From assembly GCA_913020555.1 (NCBI GenBank), contig CAJWAC010000001.1, forward strand, positions 62,001 through 126,000: a stretch of 64,000 nucleotides of DNA, written 5' to 3'. Made by a program: the position numbers and the translations under genes. Under the pieces are notes generated by a model. The model did not search any database. It was not told the origin of the DNA and was given only the letters and a program-made list of their open reading frames with translations. Position 1 is the stretch's first letter, and each line of letters begins with the position of its first letter. Shown here in pieces: positions 36,242 to 45,404 of the stretch. Source of the stretch: an uncultured Polaribacter sp. (GTDB taxonomy: Bacteria > Bacteroidota > Bacteroidia > Flavobacteriales > Flavobacteriaceae).

Positions 36242-37762
36242 ATGGAATCTAATGTTCGTGTTCGTTTTGCACCAAGTCCTACAGGACCTTTACATATTGG
36301 AGGTGTTAGAACAGCTTTATACAACTATTTATTTGCAAAAAAACACAACGGAACTTTTATTTTAAGAATAGAAGATACAGACCAAACACGATATGTTGCA
36401 AATGCTGAAAAGTATATTGTTGATGCCTTAAAATGGTGTAATATTCCTTTTGATGAAGGACCTCAAAAAAATGAAAAATTTGGTCCTTACAGACAATCTG
36501 AACGTAAAGATTTATACAAAAAATACGCTAATATTCTTTTAGAAAAAGGATGGGCTTATTATGCTTTTGACACTTCTGAACAGTTAGATACAGAAAGAAA
36601 AGGTCACGAAGAAAAAGGGAAAACCTTTATTTATAATTGGCATAATCGCCAAAAAGGCCGCTTGGTAAACTCTTTAATTTTATCTGAAGATGAAGTGCAA
36701 AAAAGAATTAATTCTGGAGATAAATATGTAATCCGTTTTAAAACACCACAAGATGAAGTTTTAATTTTAGAAGATGAAATTCGTGGAACAATTAAAATTG
36801 ATACAAACACTTTAGATGATAAAATTTTATTTAAAAGTGATGGAATGCCAACGTATCATTTAGCAAATATTGTTGATGATCATCTTATGGAAATTTCTCA
36901 TGTAATTCGTGGTGAAGAATGGCTACCTTCTCTCCCACTTCACACATTATTATATAAAGCTTTCGGTTGGTCTGCTCCAAAATTTGCACATTTACCTTTA
37001 ATTTTAAAGCCTGTTGGAAAAGGAAAATTAAGCAAAAGAGACGGTGATAAATTAGGTTTTCCTGTATTTCCTTTAGCTTATAAAAATGAAGTTTCTGGAG
37101 ATGTTTCACGCGGATATAAAGAAGATGGTTATTTTAACGATGCCTTTATTAATATGTTAGCTTTTTTAGGTTGGAATCCTGGAACAGAAAGAGAACTATT
37201 TTCTTTGGAAGAATTAGTGCAGGAATTTGATTTAAAAAGAGTTTCTAAATCTGGAGCAAAATTTAATCCTGATAAAACAAAATGGTTTCAGCAACAATAT
37301 ATGCAAACCAAGTCTGATGTTGAATTGACTGATTTATTTATTCCTATTCTGGAAGAAAAAGGAATCTCTATCGATAAAAATTATATTCAAAAAGTAATTG
37401 CATCCATAAAAGAAAGAGCAGTATTTGTTAACGATTTCTGGGCTTTGTCCTCATTCTTTTTTGTTACTCCAAGTGAATATAATGCAAAAAATGTTAAGAA
37501 AAACTGGAAAGAAGGAACTCCTGATTTAATGCAGGAACTAATTAAAGTAATTTCATTAATTGAAGATTTTTCATCAGAAAATATAGAAAAGGTTATTAAA
37601 GAATGGATTTCTAGTAAAGAAATTGGTTTTGGTAAAGTTATGCAACCACTACGCCTAAGTTTAGTTGGTAAATTAGCTGGACCTCACTTATTTGATATTA
37701 TTGCGATGATTGGTAAAGAAAAAACAATTAAGAGATTAGAAAACGCAATCAAAAAATTATAA
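36242..37762 (+). CDS. gltX: Glutamate--tRNA ligase
   Basis: Charges tRNA-Glu (class I synthetase). The HIGH motif reads PSPTGPLHIGGVRTALYNY near residue 12, and the KMSKS equivalent is GKGKLSKRDGDKLGFP near residue 260. The 506-residue length and the C-terminal helical anticodon domain (KIGFGKVMQPLRLSLVG-like) match discriminating bacterial GluRS. It is followed four bases later by a small exported protein gene, probably in one transcript ending at the 38324 terminator. Confidence 0.98.
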   Translation: MESNVRVRFAPSPTGPLHIGGVRTALYNYLFAKKHNGTFILRIEDTDQTRYVANAEKYIVDALKWCNIPFDEGPQKNEKFGPYRQSERKDLYKKYANILLEKGWAYYAFDTSEQLDTERKGHEEKGKTFIYNWHNRQKGRLVNSLILSEDEVQKRINSGDKYVIRFKTPQDEVLILEDEIRGTIKIDTNTLDDKILFKSDGMPTYHLANIVDDHLMEISHVIRGEEWLPSLPLHTLLYKAFGWSAPKFAHLPLILKPVGKGKLSKRDGDKLGFPVFPLAYKNEVSGDVSRGYKEDGYFNDAFINMLAFLGWNPGTERELFSLEELVQEFDLKRVSKSGAKFNPDKTKWFQQQYMQTKSDVELTDLFIPILEEKGISIDKNYIQKVIASIKERAVFVNDFWALSSFFFVTPSEYNAKNVKKNWKEGTPDLMQELIKVISLIEDFSSENIEKVIKEWISSKEIGFGKVMQPLRLSLVGKLAGPHLFDIIAMIGKEKTIKRLENAIKKL

Positions 37763-37765
37763 ATT

Positions 37766-38299
37766 ATGAAAAAACACATCTTTTTACTTTTAATTTTTAC
37801 AAGTTTTATAACTTACAGTCAGTTTGGTGGCATGCGAAACCAACGTCAAAGACAAATGCCTCAAACTCCACAACAAGCACCAGAGCCAGATTTTAAAGTT
37901 GAAAAATATATTGGAATTATTATTTATGATATTGAAAAAGCAGCGAAAAAAACTGGTGTAAAATTGTCTTCAGATAAAGGAAAAAAGTTTTCGGGACTCT
38001 TAACTAAATACAATAAAGAAGTAAAAGATATTCGTAGAATAAATAGTTTTACTTTAAGAAGTACTAAGGAAATGGTTGAAAATTATCAAAAGAAAGTAGC
38101 AAAAACTGGAGATTTAACAGACCAAGTTAAAGTTCAAAAAAAGCTTGCTGATAATTTAAAACCCATCTCTGAAACTTTAAAAATTGAAGATGAAGATTTA
38201 TCAAAAAAATTGAAAGAAATTTTAACTCCCAAACAATATAAAAAGTGGTTGAAATATAACAGAAAACAGGGTAAGTTTTTACCTAAAGAGGAAAAATAA
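37766..38299 (+). CDS. Small exported helical protein, 177 aa
   Basis: Signal peptide MKKHIFLLLIFTSFITYSQ, then a Gln/Arg/Met/Pro-rich segment (RNQRQRQMPQTPQQAPEPD) and an all-helical basic domain ending in ILTPKQYKKWLKYNRKQ. The LTPKQ motif recalls the LTxxQ motif of Spy/CpxP periplasmic chaperones, but that is only a hint. It begins four bases after gltX. Confidence 0.7.
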   Translation: MKKHIFLLLIFTSFITYSQFGGMRNQRQRQMPQTPQQAPEPDFKVEKYIGIIIYDIEKAAKKTGVKLSSDKGKKFSGLLTKYNKEVKDIRRINSFTLRSTKEMVENYQKKVAKTGDLTDQVKVQKKLADNLKPISETLKIEDEDLSKKLKEILTPKQYKKWLKYNRKQGKFLPKEEK

Positions 38300-38323
38300 C
38301 AAATTTAAAAAAGAACTAAAAAG

Positions 38324-38355
38324 ACCCTGAAAATTGAAGTTTTTAGGGTTTTTTT
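38324..38355 (+). terminator. Terminator after the gltX unit
   Basis: ACCCT (38324-38328) pairs with AGGGT (38345-38349), extended by AAAA with TTTT, then a T-run to 38355. Confidence 0.85.
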
Positions 38356-38456
38356 ATACTATAATATGTAACAAATTTAGAATTTCACGTCTTATATGAG
38401 AATATTGAAATTCAGTATATTTACAAAAACTAATTACTAACTTAAAAAAATCAACT

Positions 38457-39383
38457 ATGAATGCATTATTTCCCATCATTATTGTTTTTACCTTAATTAT
38501 TCTTTTTGCAGCCTTTTTTATGGTAAAACAACAAACTGCTGCAATTATTGAACGTTTTGGAAAATTCCAAAGCATAAGACACTCAGGTTTACAAATGAAA
38601 ATTCCTTTAGTAGATAGAGTTGCTGGCAGATTGAGTTTAAAAATTCAACAACTAGATGTAATTATAGAAACAAAAACTTTAGACGATGTTTTTGTTAAAT
38701 TAAAGGTATCTGTGCAATATAAAGTTATTAGGGATAAAGTATATGATGCTTTTTATAAATTAGATTATCCGCATGATCAAATAACTTCTTATGTTTTTGA
38801 TGTTGTTAGAGCAGAAGTGCCAAAAATGAAATTAGATGATGTTTTTGTTAAAAAAGATGATATTGCAATTGCTGTAAAGTCTGAATTAAATGATGCTATG
38901 ATGACTTATGGTTATGACATTATTAAAACGTTGGTAACAGATATTGATCCTGATGCACAAGTAAAAGAAGCTATGAACAGAATTAATGCTTCTGAACGTG
39001 AAAAGGTTGCTGCACAATATGAAGGAGATGCACAACGTATTTTAATTGTTGAACGTGCGAAAGCTGAAGCAGAAAGTAAACGCTTACAAGGACAGGGAAT
39101 TGCAGATCAAAGAAGAGAAATTGCACGTGGTTTAGAAGAATCTGTAGAAGTTTTAAATAAAGTTGGTATTAACAGCCAAGAAGCATCAGCTTTAATAGTG
39201 GTAACTCAGCATTATGATACATTACAATCCATTGGTCAAGAAACAAATAGTAACTTAATTTTATTACCTAATTCACCCCAAGCAGGAAGCCAAATGTTAA
39301 ATGACATGGTTGCTAGTTTTACAGCAAGTAATCAAATTGGAGAGGCTATGAAAAACTCTAAAAATAAAGAGAACCTAAAATAG
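38457..39383 (+). CDS. SPFH/band-7 membrane protein (stomatin/HflK-like)
   Basis: Membrane scaffold protein of 308 residues. One N-terminal helix (FPIIIVFTLIILFAAFFMV) anchors it, followed by the band-7 domain (IIERFGKFQSIRHSGLQMKIPLVDRV, LKVSVQYKV) and a coiled-coil tail rich in Glu, Ala and Arg (ERAKAEAESKRLQGQGIADQRR spans the boundary). It most resembles paraslipin/stomatin proteins that oligomerise at the membrane. No nfeD partner gene is adjacent. Confidence 0.93.
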   Translation: MNALFPIIIVFTLIILFAAFFMVKQQTAAIIERFGKFQSIRHSGLQMKIPLVDRVAGRLSLKIQQLDVIIETKTLDDVFVKLKVSVQYKVIRDKVYDAFYKLDYPHDQITSYVFDVVRAEVPKMKLDDVFVKKDDIAIAVKSELNDAMMTYGYDIIKTLVTDIDPDAQVKEAMNRINASEREKVAAQYEGDAQRILIVERAKAEAESKRLQGQGIADQRREIARGLEESVEVLNKVGINSQEASALIVVTQHYDTLQSIGQETNSNLILLPNSPQAGSQMLNDMVASFTASNQIGEAMKNSKNKENLK

Positions 39384-39394
39384 AAAAGAATTTT

Positions 39395-39432
39395 ACTGCT
39401 AATATTAATTTTAATAAATTAATATTAGCAGT
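39395..39432. repeat. Perfect 17-bp hairpin after the SPFH gene
   Basis: ACTGCTAATATTAATTT (39395-39411) is exactly complementary to 39416-39432, with loop TAAT. There is no T-run on either side, so it is not a standard terminator. Confidence 0.7.
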
Positions 39433-39465
39433 TATAAGCTAAGTAAATTTATTTATTTTTATAGA

Positions 39466-40344
39466 ATGAATAATATAATTGCTTGGCTAAAAACACCTTA
39501 TTACTTTAATCCATCTGTACTCTTTAAACTAAAAACAAGTCTTATTTTAGGAAGCTTTGTATTTATATTTTTATATGTTTTTAAACCTTTTTCCCTAGAT
39601 TCTGTTGGTGAATACTTATTAGAGTACACATCTGGTATCGGTTTATTTAGTTTTGTGGGTGCTTTTATAGTGCTATTTATACCTCCTTTAGTATTTCCTA
39701 ATTATTTTAATGAAGATAAATGGACAGTTGGTAAAAACATACTGCTTATTTTTATTGCTATATTTTTTATTGGTATTATTTTATGGTATTGTAGTAGTAT
39801 TTATAAAGATAATAGAACATTAAAAAAAATAAGTTTTCCTCTTTTTATGTTATATACATTTTTAGTTGGTGCCATTCCCGTATTTTTTTTAATATACATA
39901 AATGAAAAAAATTTAAGAATTAAAAGAATTAAAAGGGTAGCAGAATTAAAAAACTTCAAAATTAAAAAACAACTAGCTAAAGAAAATATTTTAAAGAATA
40001 AGATACTTATTCATTCTGATAATAAAAAGGAAAATATTTGCTTTGATATAGATAATTTAGTCTACATAACCTCTCAAGGGAATTATGCAAGTTTTTATCT
40101 TAAAAAAGATAACGGCAGTCTAAAAGAAAAAATTTTAAGAGTTACTTTATCTAAAATTGAAAGTGAATTAGAGGATTATACCAAAGTTATTCGATGTCAT
40201 AAATCATATATTGTAAATACTAACTTTATAGATGATATTAGTGGAAACGCAAGAGGTTATTTGTTAAAATCTACTATTATTCCTTTTGATATTCCTGTAT
40301 CAAGAAGTTTTAGTAAGCAATCTTTAATGAGTTTTTTAGATTAA
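39466..40344 (+). CDS. Membrane-bound LytTR DNA-binding regulator
   Basis: Transcription regulator of 292 residues with four transmembrane helices in the first 145 (SLILGSFVFIFLYVF, LFSFVGAFIVLFIPPLVF, ILLIFIAIFFIGIILWY, FPLFMLYTFLVGAIPVFF) and a C-terminal LytTR DNA-binding domain (LVYITSQGNYASFYLKK, VIRCHKSYIVNTNFI). No receiver domain is present, so any signal would enter through the membrane part. Two direct repeats CTTCCCATTT lie just after the stop codon. Confidence 0.88.
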   Translation: MNNIIAWLKTPYYFNPSVLFKLKTSLILGSFVFIFLYVFKPFSLDSVGEYLLEYTSGIGLFSFVGAFIVLFIPPLVFPNYFNEDKWTVGKNILLIFIAIFFIGIILWYCSSIYKDNRTLKKISFPLFMLYTFLVGAIPVFFLIYINEKNLRIKRIKRVAELKNFKIKKQLAKENILKNKILIHSDNKKENICFDIDNLVYITSQGNYASFYLKKDNGSLKEKILRVTLSKIESELEDYTKVIRCHKSYIVNTNFIDDISGNARGYLLKSTIIPFDIPVSRSFSKQSLMSFLD

Positions 40345-40347
40345 TAG

Positions 40348-40376
40348 CTTCCCATTTATCCCAAAACTTCCCATTT
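40348..40376 (+). repeat. Two CTTCCCATTT direct repeats
   Basis: Identical 10-mers at 40348-40357 and 40367-40376, a period of 19 bp, directly downstream of the LytTR gene. LytTR proteins bind paired direct repeats about two helical turns apart, so this may be a binding site, though no promoter is evident beside it. Confidence 0.45.
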
Positions 40377-40484
40377 GCAACATTTATCTCATTTAAACTC
40401 AACATATCTTTTATATGAGAAAGTATTATTTATATTTGAACCATTAAATTAAAATGTTGGGGGATATTTTAATTCAAATAAAAA

Positions 40485-40511
40485 AACTCTGTTTGCAATG
40501 CAAACAGAGTT
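40485..40511 (-). terminator. Terminator of tatA
   Basis: AACTCTGTTTG (40485-40495) pairs with CAAACAGAGTT (40501-40511), loop CAATG. Read on the reverse strand a T-run follows, as expected for the tatA transcript. Confidence 0.9.
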
Positions 40512-40541
40512 CTTACTTTATTATAAAATATCGTTAACTAT

Positions 40542-40733
40542 TTACTTTTTTTCTTCTATTTTTTCATCAGACTCTTCTTTAGAGGCTTTTTTAAACTCTT
40601 TTATACCTCCTCCTAAACCTTTCATCAACTCAGGAATTTTTTTACCACCAAACAGTAATAAAACAGCAATTGCTATAATAATCCATGAACCACCACTTGG
40701 CATTCCTAATAAAACTATATTTAAAGTATTCAT
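40542..40733 (-). CDS. tatA: Sec-independent translocase protein TatA
   Basis: Pore-forming small subunit of the Tat exporter, 63 residues. It has the single N-terminal helix [30 protein letters not shown], with the FGGKKIPEL hinge, an amphipathic helix and a short charged tail. It is more typical of TatA than the longer paralogue at 10916. Promoter TATCTTTG lies at 40755-40762 (reverse). tatC is not in the window. Confidence 0.95.
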   Translation of the reverse strand: MNTLNIVLLGMPSGGSWIIIAIAVLLLFGGKKIPELMKGLGGGIKEFKKASKEESDEKIEEKK

Positions 40734-40754
40734 TTCTTGTTATGTTTAAAAGTA

Positions 40755-40762
40755 CAAAGATA
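40755..40762 (-). promoter_or_regulatory. -7 element of the tatA promoter
   Basis: TATCTTTG on the reverse strand, 21 bp before the tatA ATG. Confidence 0.6.
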
Positions 40763-40776
40763 CAAAAAGGATTTTA

Positions 40777-41466
40777 CTAATTCATTTTTTGAATAATACC
40801 TCCTACTACTTTTTTATCTTTTAAAACGTCTGGATTGCCTTTATAAAATATAGAACCACCAAAACTTACTTTTGCATCTAAAGTTTCACCTGTTTTAATT
40901 TCTGCCTTTGCTCCTGTACCTGCCTTTACAAAAGTATTTGAAGCTGCATCTAAATTAAAACCATTGTAAATTCCATATAAATCTACATCAATATTTTGAT
41001 TTTTTGTTGTTCCTGATAATTTAACAATCCCACCAGATGTGGTTCTAACCTCTAAATATTTTACTTTAATTACTAAATTAACAAAAGCTCTTTCTTGAGA
41101 CCTTACTTCTAATTTATTTTGTTTAATTTCTTTACCCGTTATCACTGCACCTTCATTAGCATCAATGATATCAATATTTTTATTGTAAAATAATTTAATT
41201 ATAACCTCACCTTGTGCAGCATTATTTTCTGGATTTAAAGAAAACGGAAGTGATATTTTTAAAGTACCATTTACATTTTTAACTTTAACTTTATCTGCTT
41301 TTTCGCCTCTTATTTCTAGTTTATGTTCATTAGACTGTATTAACTCTAACTCTATTCCGTTATAGACTTTTAAGGTTGAAAAATCTCCTAAATTTTTAGT
41401 AACTAGTGATTGTGCTGCTATTGAAAATTGCATTAATAAAACACAAATAAATACTATTCTTTTCAT
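40777..41466 (-). CDS. Head GIN domain protein (DUF2807)
   Basis: Exported protein whose body is a repetitive beta-solenoid-like DUF2807 domain: LGDFSTLKVYNGIELELIQS, then strands such as NKLEVRSQERAFVNLVIKVKYLEVRTTSG and ASNTFVKAGTGAKAEIKTG. ATG at 41466 gives signal peptide MKRIVFICVLLMQFSIAAQ; an in-frame ATG seven codons upstream is also possible. Function unknown; such domains are frequent in Bacteroidetes envelopes. Confidence 0.85.
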   Translation of the reverse strand: MKRIVFICVLLMQFSIAAQSLVTKNLGDFSTLKVYNGIELELIQSNEHKLEIRGEKADKVKVKNVNGTLKISLPFSLNPENNAAQGEVIIKLFYNKNIDIIDANEGAVITGKEIKQNKLEVRSQERAFVNLVIKVKYLEVRTTSGGIVKLSGTTKNQNIDVDLYGIYNGFNLDAASNTFVKAGTGAKAEIKTGETLDAKVSFGGSIFYKGNPDVLKDKKVVGGIIQKMN

Positions 41467-41568
41467 TATTTTTAAGTTTGATGGCATTTTTTTACTAAGT
41501 ATAATATTATAAAGACTTATTTTGTTTTTTATTGTGACAACTATAAAAACAAATTAAAATAATCAATA

Positions 41569-41898
41569 TTATATCTCACCAACTTTTACTGCAGTTCCTG
41601 TTATAGAAACGAGTAAAGTAGCTGAATTAGCTAATGGTTCTACATCTAATTGAATACCAACAACAGCGTTTGCTCCTAATTTACTAGCATTATCCTTTAA
41701 ATTTTGAAAAGCTTTTTCTTTAATTGACTCTAAAGCCAAACTATATTTTTCGTAATATTTAGACATACTAAACATATCTTTAAAAGACATTTTTGTACCA
41801 TTCGCAGTATAACTAGAATCGTAAGCTGTACCTGTTACAATACCTAAATAATCCACAATTTTAAAATTTTCTATATTGTTTGTTGTTGTTAAAATCAT
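41569..41898 (-). CDS. YbjQ/UPF0145 family protein
   Basis: Small cytoplasmic protein of 109 residues in the YbjQ family (sometimes called putative heavy-metal-binding). Typical elements are MILTTTNNIENFKIVDYLGIVTGTA at the start and LGANAVVGIQLDVEP near the end. The family forms oligomeric rings; its function is not settled. It starts one base after the stop of rnr, so it is the last gene of an rnr transcript. Confidence 0.85.
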   Translation of the reverse strand: MILTTTNNIENFKIVDYLGIVTGTAYDSSYTANGTKMSFKDMFSMSKYYEKYSLALESIKEKAFQNLKDNASKLGANAVVGIQLDVEPLANSATLLVSITGTAVKVGEI

Positions 41899-41899
41899 C

Positions 41900-44122
41900 C
41901 TAATCTTCTATTAAATTAAAATCTAAATGCTTGCGTTCTAAATCTGTCTTTTTTACTTGTACTTGAACATCATCTCCTAACTGATACATATGTTTGGTAG
42001 ATTGTCCGATAATTGCATATTGATCCTCATCAAAAATATAATAATCATTTTTTATATCTCTAATTCTAACCATACCTTCGCACTTATTTTTAGTAATTTC
42101 TACGTAAATTCCCCATTCTGTAACTCCTGAAATTACACCAGTAAAAATTTCATCTTTATGATCTTGCATGTATTTAACCTGCATGTATTTTATGGAATCT
42201 CGTTCTGCTTTACTTGCTAATTCTTCACGTTTAGACGAATGTTTACACTTCTCTTCGTAAACTTGTTGTTTTGGAGTATTTCCATCATCTAAATAATGTT
42301 GGAGTAACCTATGTGTCATTACATCAGGATAACGCCTTATAGGTGATGTAAAGTGACTGTAGTAGTCAAAAGCTAATCCATAATGTCCAATATTTTGAGT
42401 TGTGTAGACGGCTTTAGACATTGTTCTTATGGTTAAAGTTTCAATCATATTAGATTCAGCTTTGCCGTTAACATCACTTAATAATTGATTTAAAGAGTCT
42501 GAAATAGTTTCTTTAGTGTTTGTGTTAATTTTATAACCAAATTTACTAATAATATTTTGCAGAGAGGCTAATTTTTCAACATCTGGCTCATCATGTACTC
42601 TATAAATAAAAGTTTTGTTTGATGGCTTCCCTCCTTTTGCTTTTCCAATAAATTCGGCTACTTTTCTATTAGCTAATAACATGAATTCTTCAATCAATTT
42701 ATTAGCATCTTTAGAGGTTTTAAAGAAAACCCCAACAGGATTTGCTTTCTCATCTAAATCAAACTTAACCTCTGCCCTATCAAAAGAAATTGCACCTTGT
42801 TTCATTCTTTTTTTACGAAGAATTTTAGCCAATTCATCTAATTTTAGAGTTGCTTCTACAATTTCTGGAATTACCTCATAAGCTTCATCAATAATAGAGA
42901 TTTCTAAAGGCATTGTATAAGGTTGAATAGCTTCAGATAATTTGCAATTTTCAATAATAGATTGTGCCTCTTCATATGCAAAACGTTGATCTGAATAGGT
43001 TACAGTTCTACCAAACCATTCATTTATAATTTGCGCTTTTTCATTGATTTCAAAAACTGCAGAAAATGTCAATTTTTCTTCATTAGGTCTTAAAGAACAA
43101 ACTCCATTACTTAGCATTTCTGGTAACATTGGTACTACTCTATCTACTAAGTAAACTGATGTTGCTCTGTCATAAGCTTCAGCATCTAAAATAGTATCTT
43201 TTTGTAAGTAATGAGAAACATCTGCAATATGTATTCCTATTTCAAAATTTCCATTTTTTAATTTTTTAAATGATAAAGCATCATCAAAATCTTTAGCATC
43301 TTTTGGATCAATTGTAAAAGTTAAATCACTTCTCATATCTCTACGTTTTGCAATTTCTTCATTTGTAATTGCAACAGGTAAATTTTCTGCTTCTTTCTCA
43401 ACTTCTAAAGGAAACTCGTAAGGCAAATCGTATTCTAATAAAATAGAATGCATTTCTGTATTATGATCTCCAGGTTTTCCTAAAACCTTAGTTATTTTAC
43501 CAAATGGATTCTTAGAGTTTTCTGGCCAATCAGATATTGTGGCTTGTACTTTATCTCCATGCACTGCTCCATTAATTTTATTTTGAGAAATAAAAATATC
43601 TGCATACATTTTGTTACTGTCTGGTATAACAAAACCAAAATTTTTATTCATTTGCAATACACCAACAAATTCTGTTTTTGCACGTTCTAAAACCTCAACT
43701 ACATCTGCTTCTAATTTATTTGATCTTCTTTTTTTATAAACATAAGCTCTTACAATATCACCATGTAAACCTTTACCTAAGTTGATATTTGGAATAAAAA
43801 TATCGTTTTCATAATCATCAGAAATAAAATATCCGTTTCCATTTGATGTTATATCTAGTGTTCCTAAAGCATACTTTCTATCTTCATTTATTTGAAATTT
43901 TCCTCTATCTATTTCTTTAATTTTTTTAGTTGCTGTAAGTTCTGCTAACTTCTTTAAAATTTGAGTTTTTCCATCTGTATCAGAAATTCCCATTTTTCCT
44001 GCAATTTGTTTATAATTAAAATGTTTTGAACTGTCTTCATTTAATATTTTAAAGATATTTCTAGTTAAATCTTTAATAACTTTTCCTTTCTTTTTAAATA
44101 TCTTTTTTTTCTTTCTTGTCAT
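41900..44122 (-). CDS. rnr: Ribonuclease R
   Basis: 3'-5' exoribonuclease that degrades structured RNA. The 740-residue protein has an N-terminal helix-turn-helix (HFNYKQIAGKMGISDTDGKTQIL), cold-shock OB domains, the RNB catalytic domain with Asp-rich site DPKDAKDFDDALSF near residue 275, and a C-terminal S1 domain (GVISGVTEWGIYVEI). The start is basic (MTRKKKKIFKKKGK), the end short without the long lysine tail of the E. coli enzyme. It is followed by the YbjQ gene. Confidence 0.97.
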   Translation of the reverse strand: MTRKKKKIFKKKGKVIKDLTRNIFKILNEDSSKHFNYKQIAGKMGISDTDGKTQILKKLAELTATKKIKEIDRGKFQINEDRKYALGTLDITSNGNGYFISDDYENDIFIPNINLGKGLHGDIVRAYVYKKRRSNKLEADVVEVLERAKTEFVGVLQMNKNFGFVIPDSNKMYADIFISQNKINGAVHGDKVQATISDWPENSKNPFGKITKVLGKPGDHNTEMHSILLEYDLPYEFPLEVEKEAENLPVAITNEEIAKRRDMRSDLTFTIDPKDAKDFDDALSFKKLKNGNFEIGIHIADVSHYLQKDTILDAEAYDRATSVYLVDRVVPMLPEMLSNGVCSLRPNEEKLTFSAVFEINEKAQIINEWFGRTVTYSDQRFAYEEAQSIIENCKLSEAIQPYTMPLEISIIDEAYEVIPEIVEATLKLDELAKILRKKRMKQGAISFDRAEVKFDLDEKANPVGVFFKTSKDANKLIEEFMLLANRKVAEFIGKAKGGKPSNKTFIYRVHDEPDVEKLASLQNIISKFGYKINTNTKETISDSLNQLLSDVNGKAESNMIETLTIRTMSKAVYTTQNIGHYGLAFDYYSHFTSPIRRYPDVMTHRLLQHYLDDGNTPKQQVYEEKCKHSSKREELASKAERDSIKYMQVKYMQDHKDEIFTGVISGVTEWGIYVEITKNKCEGMVRIRDIKNDYYIFDEDQYAIIGQSTKHMYQLGDDVQVQVKKTDLERKHLDFNLIED

Positions 44123-44235
44123 TTATTCTTTCTTCTATTTATAGTATACCAAAGTACAATTATTTAGTTTGAATATTATTAAAAAATAGTTATCAATTGA
44201 TTATTGTATTTTGGCTTTTTATTACTGTTTTATTT

Positions 44236-45144
44236 ATGTCTAATTCTTGGTTTATTATTGCTAATCCTGTATCTGGAAATCTTAATTTTTCTAAACAATG
44301 GAAGGAAATTCAGCACTTACTAAAACTTAAAAATATAGAGTATTCTTTTGCTTTTACCGAGTTTTCTAAACATGAAATTGAACTAGTAGAGAATGCAATC
44401 CAACAAGGTTTTAGAAATATTGTTTCAGTTGGTGGAGATGGAACACTACACAATGTAGTTAACGGTATTATGATGCAAACATACACAAAAACTTCTGATA
44501 TTACAATTGGCGTGATTCCTTTAGGTACTGGAAACGATTGGATTAAAACCTATAACATACCTAATTCTATAAAAAAAGCAATAGAAATCATCAAAAATAG
44601 AAAAACAATTCTACAAGATATTGGTGTTTTAAAAACAGAAAATAAAACAACTTCTTACTTTAATAATGTAGCAGGTTTAGGATATGATGGATATATTGTA
44701 AATAAACTTAAATATTTAAAAAAGTTCGGATCAATTTCTTACACTCTAGCGGGTTTATATGGCTTGTTGTTTTATAAAAAATCAATTTTTAAAATTTTAT
44801 TTGATGATAAAATTATAGAAACCAGCTGTTTAATGGCAATAATTGGAATATGTAAATTTTCTGGTGGTGGAATGCAGTTTACTAAAAATGTAAATACTTC
44901 AGATGGTTTGTTTGATATTACCATTGCTAAAAACCTCACTTTTTGGGATTTGATTTTAAATTTACCAAAATTATACTCAGGTAAAATTGTAAATCATAAA
45001 AAAGTAGCAACCTATAAAACAAAAAAAATAATAGTTACTCCTTTAAGTTCAGAACCTTACATTCAAGCAGACGGTGAATTAATTGGAACTGGAAAAGTTA
45101 GTTTCACAATTAAACAAAAAGCTATACAGTTTGTAATTTCTTAA
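44236..45144 (+). CDS. Diacylglycerol kinase-family lipid kinase
   Basis: Predicted lipid kinase of the DagK/YegS type. ATG at 44236 (MSNSWFIIANPVSGNLNF) fits the family start; an upstream TTG would add an odd hydrophobic leader. Motifs are SVGGDGTLHNVVNGI (nucleotide site) and GVIPLGTGNDW. The C-terminal half shows FSGGGMQFTKNVNTSDGLFDI, usual in this family. Substrate could be diacylglycerol or another lipid. It is divergent from rnr. Confidence 0.93.
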   Translation: MSNSWFIIANPVSGNLNFSKQWKEIQHLLKLKNIEYSFAFTEFSKHEIELVENAIQQGFRNIVSVGGDGTLHNVVNGIMMQTYTKTSDITIGVIPLGTGNDWIKTYNIPNSIKKAIEIIKNRKTILQDIGVLKTENKTTSYFNNVAGLGYDGYIVNKLKYLKKFGSISYTLAGLYGLLFYKKSIFKILFDDKIIETSCLMAIIGICKFSGGGMQFTKNVNTSDGLFDITIAKNLTFWDLILNLPKLYSGKIVNHKKVATYKTKKIIVTPLSSEPYIQADGELIGTGKVSFTIKQKAIQFVIS

Positions 45145-45215
45145 AGTTTTCTTAAAAAAATTGTAACGTTTTCTAAAGTATTACGTCTTTATATTAAGAA
45201 GACTTATTATTTAAG

Positions 45216-45404
45216 ATGAAAAATCTACGTAAAATTATTATTTTATTTGCTTTTATATTCATTACAGGAATTACTGTTACTGTAATTACTATAAATACCT
45301 CTTTAAATAAAAAAGATACAACTAAAAATACTATTGAAATTCATAAAGATACTTTATACCTTTTAAAAGCAGAAAAGAAAAAAAAGTATTCTGCTTCTTT
45401 TTAA
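45216..45404 (+). CDS. Small hypothetical exported or anchored peptide, 62 aa
   Basis: Begins MKNLRKIIILFAFIFITGITVTVITI, a signal anchor or signal peptide, then a short lysine-rich polar tail (KKDTTKNT, EKKKKYSASF). No family recognised. It is 71 bp after the lipid kinase on the same strand. Start and composition look genuine, but at this length chance cannot be excluded. Confidence 0.5.
   Translation: MKNLRKIIILFAFIFITGITVTVITINTSLNKKDTTKNTIEIHKDTLYLLKAEKKKKYSASF

Noticed and set aside
37102-37117. TGTTTCACGCGGATAT inside gltX as a fourth parS-like site
   Set aside because: Only the left half matches; the right half diverges, so it is a chance half-site.
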